Made by a program: the position numbers and the translations under genes. Positions 60,116 through 64,000 of a DNA stretch of 64,000 nucleotides are shown one piece after another (position 1 is the stretch's first letter; each line of letters starts with the position of its first letter). The stretch is from Rickettsia endosymbiont of Ceutorhynchus obstrictus (GTDB taxonomy: Bacteria > Pseudomonadota > Alphaproteobacteria > Rickettsiales > Rickettsiaceae): positions 1,612,001 to 1,676,000 of the forward strand of contig NZ_OZ032162.1 in the NCBI RefSeq assembly GCF_964026565.1, given 5' to 3'. Below the pieces are notes generated by a model. That model was not told the DNA's origin, searched no databases, and saw nothing but the letters and a program-made list of their open reading frames with translations.

Positions 60116-60124
60116 TGAAAACGG

Positions 60125-60243
60125 GAATCCAGGTTTTTTTTGTCATGCTGAACTTGTTTCAGCATCTCTATAATAGATCCTGAAATAAATTCAGAATGAC
60201 ATACAGCACTTTTTTAGAACCATGCAACAAAGCCGGCTTGACC
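60125..60243. repeat. Palindromic repeats between family A and family B copies
   Basis: GGAATCCAGG, a GTCATGCTGAACTTGTTTCA / GATCCTGAAATAAATTCAGA pair and AACCATGCAACAAAGCC, followed by the GGCTTGACC duplication of family B. Confidence 0.75.
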
Positions 60244-60428
60244 CACTACTGTACGAACGTTGAAAAAAGGCTGTGTCATGCCGTGACTTGATCACGGCAT
60301 CCAGGAAAATAAAGCCATATTAGACTTATTTTAGAATCTTTTTATGATATTATAAGCTGGACTGAAGTGGTCGTAGCCACGGAATGACAGAATTTTTACC
60401 TCTTTATTTAAACGTTCGTACAGTAGTG
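60244..60428 (-). mobile_element. Family B element, 185 bp, with 9-bp target duplication
   Basis: Reverse orientation of the other two copies. Same 18-bp ends. Flanks GGCTTGACC at 60235-60243 and 60429-60437 are identical and are the complement of the GGTCAAGCC target used by the other copies. Confidence 0.92.
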
Positions 60429-60437
60429 GGCTTGACC

Positions 60438-60560
60438 ACGGCATCTAGTCTTTTTACTAAGATTTTTCTGGATACCGCGGGAGGGCCACGGTATGACACC
60501 GGATTGCTTTGCAAAAATTTGAGCCATACAACAACGCTTGCAGCGGCTCGCAATGACGAT
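60438..60560. repeat. Host palindrome remnant downstream of fdxA
   Basis: ACGGCATCTAGTCTTTTTAC, GATACCGCGGGAGGGCCACG, GAGCCATACAACAACG and GCAGCGGCTCGCAATGACG. These are the right half of the family B target and outer arms. Confidence 0.75.
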
Positions 60561-60568
60561 ATCTATCT

Positions 60569-60910
60569 TTAGTTAGCAATGCTTACAATTAAGTCCTTAC
60601 TTATATATTTATCGAATTTATCTTTTTCATTTTTATATTTATCTGCTTCGGGTAACGGCAGTTTTTCTTTGGTAATGTTTGGCCACTTACTAGCAAATAA
60701 TTTAGCTCTTTCTACCCATTCGATTAACTCCTCTGATTCCGGTTTTATAGCATCAATGGGACATTCCGGTTCGCATACGCCGCAATCGATGCATTCTTCG
60801 GGGTTAATAACTAACATAAACTCACCCTCATAAAAGCAATCTACGGGACACACTTCTACACAGCTAGTATATTTGCATTTTACGCATTCATCGGTTACGA
60901 CATAAGTCAT
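60569..60910 (-). CDS. fdxA: 7Fe/8Fe ferredoxin
   Basis: 113 residues. Cysteines C9, C12, C17, C21 and C25 and C40, C43, C46 and C50 (CVKCKYTSCVEVCPVDC and CIDCGVCEPECP) give the FdxA pattern of one 3Fe-4S and one 4Fe-4S cluster, with the usual C-terminal extension (WVERAKLFASKWPNIT). It is a soluble electron carrier. It lies 1 bp after ccmC and closes the mutL-ccmC-fdxA run. Confidence 0.96.
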   Translation of the reverse strand: MTYVVTDECVKCKYTSCVEVCPVDCFYEGEFMLVINPEECIDCGVCEPECPIDAIKPESEELIEWVERAKLFASKWPNITKEKLPLPEADKYKNEKDKFDKYISKDLIVSIAN

Positions 60911-60911
60911 T

Positions 60912-61610
60912 TTATCGCCGGTTTTTAAGTTTAGTAATTAATGTAGAAGTTTGTAATGTCAATATAAGCAAGAAATACAATATAAAGCTTATAAACATAA
61001 TGATTAGAGGTTGTAACATAGAATTATGAATAGTAGGCGCTCCGAGCCTTAAAACGCTTGCAGGCTGGTGCAGACTATACCAAATATTTACCGAAAATTT
61101 TACAATCGGGATATTTACGGCGCCGATAATAGCAATAACGGCAGCCGGTTTTTCGGCGCGTCTTATATCATCAGCGCTATTAACTATGATAATATAACTT
61201 AAATATAGTAAAAATAATATCAACATAGAGGTTAGTCTTGCGTCCCAAACCCACCATGTTCCCCAAATCGGCTTTCCCCATAAGGAACCGGTTACTAAAC
61301 TAATCAAAGTAAAACCGGCTCCCGCATAGCTACTAGCAACGGCGAGTAAATAAGACATTTTAGTTTTCCACACCAAGCTAGTAAAACTACATATTGCTAT
61401 GAAAGTATAAATCCCAAGCGCCATCCACGAAGCCGGCACGTGGACATACATAATTCTGACCGTTTCACCTTGTTGATAATCCGGCGGTGAGACTATTAGG
61501 CTTAAGTAAAGCCCGATGCTCATCGATAAAAGCGTAGATACTGCCAAAATAGGTATTAAAATGCTTGATATTTTACTGAAATAATAAGGATTTAGTAACT
61601 TTAACACCAT
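60912..61610 (-). CDS. ccmC: Heme exporter protein CcmC
   Basis: 232 residues, six membrane helices. The tryptophan-rich heme-handling motif WGKPIWGTWWVWDARLTSMLILFLLYLSYI is near 108-137, preceded by HVPASWMALGIYTF. The conserved His before it and the later LHQPASVLRL loop are the heme ligands. CcmC passes heme to CcmE in cytochrome c maturation. It is 5 bp after mutL and 1 bp before fdxA. Confidence 0.96.
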   Translation of the reverse strand: MVLKLLNPYYFSKISSILIPILAVSTLLSMSIGLYLSLIVSPPDYQQGETVRIMYVHVPASWMALGIYTFIAICSFTSLVWKTKMSYLLAVASSYAGAGFTLISLVTGSLWGKPIWGTWWVWDARLTSMLILFLLYLSYIIIVNSADDIRRAEKPAAVIAIIGAVNIPIVKFSVNIWYSLHQPASVLRLGAPTIHNSMLQPLIIMFISFILYFLLILTLQTSTLITKLKNRR

Positions 61611-61615
61611 AAGAA

Positions 61616-63457
61616 TTACTTACGACCGAATAAACGTTCAATATCTTTTAGCTTAAGTTCTATATAAGTCGGTCTTCCGTGATTACATTGACCGGAAAAC
61701 GGCGTAGCTTCCATTTGTCGCAGTAAGGCGTTCATTTCTTCCCCCGATAATTTTCGCCCCGCTCTGATGGAATAATGGCAAGCATATGTTTCCGTTACGT
61801 GTTCGATTAGTTCAATTAATGAAATATTTTCGTTTGTATCTAGTAAATGATCGGCAAGGTCGTGTATTAGCTGCCGGACGTTGATATCTCCGAGCAAGCT
61901 TGGAATTTCCGTAACTATAATTGATTTTTCGCTGAATTTTTCTATAGTTAAACCGAGCTTAGTTAACCTTTCTTTATTCTTATGTAAATAATCGGCTCTT
62001 TTTTCATCGGGTAATTCAACTATTTCCGGTATAAGTAACCGTTGTTTAATTAATTCTTCTTTTGCTAGAAATTGTTTGATTTTTTCATAACCTAGACGTT
62101 CATGTGCCGCGTGTTGATCGGTTATAACTATACTATCCTCTGTTTGGGAAATAATATAAGTAGTATGTAATTGAGCCTTCGCCGCTCCGAGTCTAAAACT
62201 ATCTTTTTGAGATATTTCCGACTCTTTTTGCAAATGCCGCTCTACTGCTATTTCGATTTTGGCATGCGGTAGTGTATCGATCAGTTTCTGACAAGAATTA
62301 TCTTGTGGGGTCTGAGCTTGAGGTCTGTAACTACTTGGCTTATCCGCAACACGGTTTGTAGCGTTGTTGCTTGGAGCTTTTGCGGTAACATTATTATTAG
62401 TAAACGGGTTTTTAAACAATTGCAAAGTGCTATCGGCAATGGCGGTAGAAGCTATATGGCTTTTGCTGCGCAGTGCATCTTTAATCGCATTAATTAATAA
62501 GTTTCGCACCGTATTCGGATCGTGAAATCTTACTTCCGCTTTCGCCGGGTGGACATTTACGTCGACTAATTGCGGATCGATTTGCAAAAATACGGCGCAT
62601 AACGGGTGTCTATCTCTAGCTAAATAATCTTGATAGGCTATCCTTAAAGCTACTTGTAATAATTTATCTTTTACCGGTCTGTTATTAATAAACAAAAATT
62701 GATCTTCAGTCGAAGCTCTGTTAAATGTCGGGATAGTTGTATAACCGTAAATAGATAATTCGGGAGTTTTAAAGTCAAGATAAGCGGCATTTTGGATAAA
62801 ATCCTGTCCGATTATCTCGATTATTCTTTGCTTTAGGTTACTATCAAAATCTTTATTTTGCCCTTTTACTTTTATAAGGGTTTTGCCTTCATGCGATAAG
62901 CTAATAGAAATCTCCGGATGAGCCAAGGCAATTTTTTTGATGACATCAATTGAAGCTACCAGCTCGGTTTTATCGGTTCTTAAAAATTTAAGCCTAGCGG
63001 GCGTTGCAAAAAACAAATCGCGTATCTCAATTTTAGTACCTTCGTTATGAATAGACGTAGTAACTTGTTTCTCTCTGCCGCCGATTAGTTTAATTTGATA
63101 TGCTTTATCGCTGCCTTTCGGTCTTGAACTGATAAGCATCTTGCTAATAGCACCGATAGAAGGCAGGGCTTCACCGCGAAAGCCGAAAGTATGAATGTTT
63201 AAAAGATCACTTTCATCAAGTTTAGAAGTAGTATGACGTTCAACGGCAAGCTCTAAGTCCTTATCCGACATCCCGACGCCGTCATCCGAGATAATAATTA
63301 AATTTTTCCCTGCTCGCTCTAAAATTACATCTATTTTTGTGCTACCGGCATCAACGGCGTTTTCAACAAGTTCTTTAACAACGGAAGCAGGGCGCTCAAT
63401 AACCTCACCAGCGGCTATTCGATTTATGGTATTTTCAGAAAGTAATTTTATAATCAT
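61616..63457 (-). CDS. mutL: DNA mismatch repair protein MutL
   Basis: 613 residues. The GHKL ATPase motifs are NTINRIAAGEVIERPASVVKELVENAVDAGSTKI, DDGVGMS, TFGFRGEALPSIGAI and RDLFFATPARLKFL. The transducer domain has NVHPAKAEVRFHD. The C-terminal dimerisation domain has DQHAAHERLGYEKI and ends CNHGRPTYIELKLKDIERLFGRK. Length is normal. It couples MutS recognition to repair. A 3-bp gap separates its ATG from the stop of the preceding small zinc-finger gene. Confidence 0.97.
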   Translation of the reverse strand: MIIKLLSENTINRIAAGEVIERPASVVKELVENAVDAGSTKIDVILERAGKNLIIISDDGVGMSDKDLELAVERHTTSKLDESDLLNIHTFGFRGEALPSIGAISKMLISSRPKGSDKAYQIKLIGGREKQVTTSIHNEGTKIEIRDLFFATPARLKFLRTDKTELVASIDVIKKIALAHPEISISLSHEGKTLIKVKGQNKDFDSNLKQRIIEIIGQDFIQNAAYLDFKTPELSIYGYTTIPTFNRASTEDQFLFINNRPVKDKLLQVALRIAYQDYLARDRHPLCAVFLQIDPQLVDVNVHPAKAEVRFHDPNTVRNLLINAIKDALRSKSHIASTAIADSTLQLFKNPFTNNNVTAKAPSNNATNRVADKPSSYRPQAQTPQDNSCQKLIDTLPHAKIEIAVERHLQKESEISQKDSFRLGAAKAQLHTTYIISQTEDSIVITDQHAAHERLGYEKIKQFLAKEELIKQRLLIPEIVELPDEKRADYLHKNKERLTKLGLTIEKFSEKSIIVTEIPSLLGDINVRQLIHDLADHLLDTNENISLIELIEHVTETYACHYSIRAGRKLSGEEMNALLRQMEATPFSGQCNHGRPTYIELKLKDIERLFGRK

Positions 63458-63460
63458 TTT

Positions 63461-63628
63461 TTAGCTCTTTTCAACAATCTTTGCAACTAATTGAAATTTT
63501 TTACTGCAATAAGGGCAAATAATATACTGCTCCTTTGGATCAATTTCCAAATAAACTTTTGGATGATCATACGGAGGTTCTTTGCCCACACAAGATACAG
63601 ACGTAAAAAAACTATCAACAATTTCCAT
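63461..63628 (-). CDS. Small zinc-finger protein (zf-CHCC, NDUFS6/YcaR-like)
   Basis: 55 residues: C13 in SVSCVGKEPPYDHPKVYLEI, H22 in DHPKVYLEI, and C38 and C41 in IICPYCSKKFQLV. This C-H-C-C arrangement with HPxVYL..CPYC..F is the zf-CHCC domain found in mitochondrial NDUFS6 and short alphaproteobacterial homologues. In mitochondria NDUFS6 is a zinc-binding complex I accessory subunit. The ATG is at 63628 and the stop ends 3 bp before mutL. A longer frame over the same DNA in another frame is a shadow. Confidence 0.8.
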   Translation of the reverse strand: MEIVDSFFTSVSCVGKEPPYDHPKVYLEIDPKEQYIICPYCSKKFQLVAKIVEKS

Positions 63629-63714
63629 GAATTTATCAAATATTTCTTTAAGTAATGTCTAGCATAAGTTACTTTTATAGAAAATACAAATATGAATTTA
63701 TCAATAGGCAAAAC

Positions 63715-64000
63715 ATGAAAGATAAAATAGTAATTATTACCGGTTCAACTAGCGGAATTGGGCTTGAAATAGCCAGGCACTTCGCGAAACTGCAAGCAAA
63801 AATTATTATTAACGGTTTTGCTGCCGTAGAAGAAGTCGAAAAAATATCGGCAGAGCTAAAAGCTTTAGGCGCTAGTGCAATTAATTATCAAGGGGCAAAT
63901 CTTGCAAATCCGACTGAGATAGCTAAAATGTTTGAAGAGATAATAAAAGAGTTCGGTAAAATAGATATATTAATCAATAACGCGGGCATCCAGCACGTCG
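63715..64000 (+). CDS. 3-hydroxybutyrate dehydrogenase, N-terminal part (cut by window edge)
   Basis: The plus strand is open from ATG at 63715 to the end: MKDKIVIITGSTSGIGLEIA (NAD motif TGSTSGIG at 9-16), then INNAGIQHV at the window edge. NNAGIQHV is characteristic of D-3-hydroxybutyrate dehydrogenases of the SDR family. It oxidises 3-hydroxybutyrate to acetoacetate. The active-site Tyr/Lys lie beyond the window. It is divergent from the zinc-finger gene. Confidence 0.85.
   Translation, partial: MKDKIVIITGSTSGIGLEIARHFAKLQAKIIINGFAAVEEVEKISAELKALGASAINYQGANLANPTEIAKMFEEIIKEFGKIDILINNAGIQHV

Noticed and set aside
63487..63711. 74-codon minus-strand frame upstream of mutL
   Set aside because: The overlapping frame at 63461-63628 encodes a zf-CHCC protein with all metal ligands; this one is a shadow.

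Overview
The window is chromosomal DNA from a Rickettsia (Alphaproteobacteria, Rickettsiales). It is AT-rich with long non-coding gaps. It carries a Sca0/OmpA autotransporter, a tandem pair of Adr-type outer-membrane adhesins, a VirB4 paralogue of the rickettsial rvh type IV secretion set, and Rickettsia palindromic elements, two of them inside genes. OmpA points to the spotted fever or transitional lineages rather than the typhus group. I cannot name the species.

Layout. 1-3752: edge of a TerC-like gene, a UPF0301 (AlgH) gene, then cvpA-tatC-serS. 4190-13037: VirB4 paralogue, a large secreted Cys-rich protein, an IS5-family insertion sequence, a DUF2167 gene that this IS has beheaded, and an M50 protease gene. 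13193-19310: F1 ATP synthase genes on the minus strand (atpH-A-G-D-C), every junction filled or abutted by palindromic repeats. 19656-27109: lpdA, truA, rpoD, dnaG and a polyprenol/dolichol-kinase-like membrane protein. 27549-35803: greA, an unknown 595-residue protein, lipB with an RPE-1 inside its 5' end, a DUF218 protein, gmk, an SDR, a higBA toxin-antitoxin pair and parC. 35992-44357: an orphan YefM-type antitoxin, dps, an MFS transporter, a queuosine-precursor transporter, a pair of coiled-coil unknowns, an ABC-F ATPase, fabF and acpP. 44803-53886: fabG, recA, ompA. 54899-64000: glnQ, a PhnP-like hydrolase, a PAP2 phosphatase carrying an in-frame palindromic element, two adr genes, fdxA-ccmC-mutL, a 55-codon zinc-finger gene, and the start of a 3-hydroxybutyrate dehydrogenase gene.

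Most of the genes are housekeeping: ATP synthesis, replication and repair (dnaG, parC, recA, mutL), transcription (rpoD, greA), lipid synthesis (fabF, acpP, fabG), lipoylation (lipB, lpdA) and tRNA work (truA, serS). The accessory content is host-interaction proteins, toxin-antitoxin genes and repeats.

The most interesting signal is the intergenic repeat load. Two families of non-autonomous elements can be delimited exactly because they are flanked by perfect 9-bp direct repeats. Family A has ends GGCGTTGTTGCATGG and a modular interior; six copies have perfect 9-bp duplications. Family B is 184-185 bp with ends CACTACTGTACGAACGTT; all three copies sit in the same 9-bp target, which is part of another palindromic repeat. 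Other clear events are an IS insertion in a signal-peptide codon with a TTA duplication whose removal restores the gene, near-identical adr genes with diverged 5' ends (a gene-conversion signature), an OmpA with long degenerate repeats of about 160-175 residues, and a lone YefM-type antitoxin that keeps its TGTACA operator but has no toxin. No rRNA, tRNA or CRISPR array was seen.
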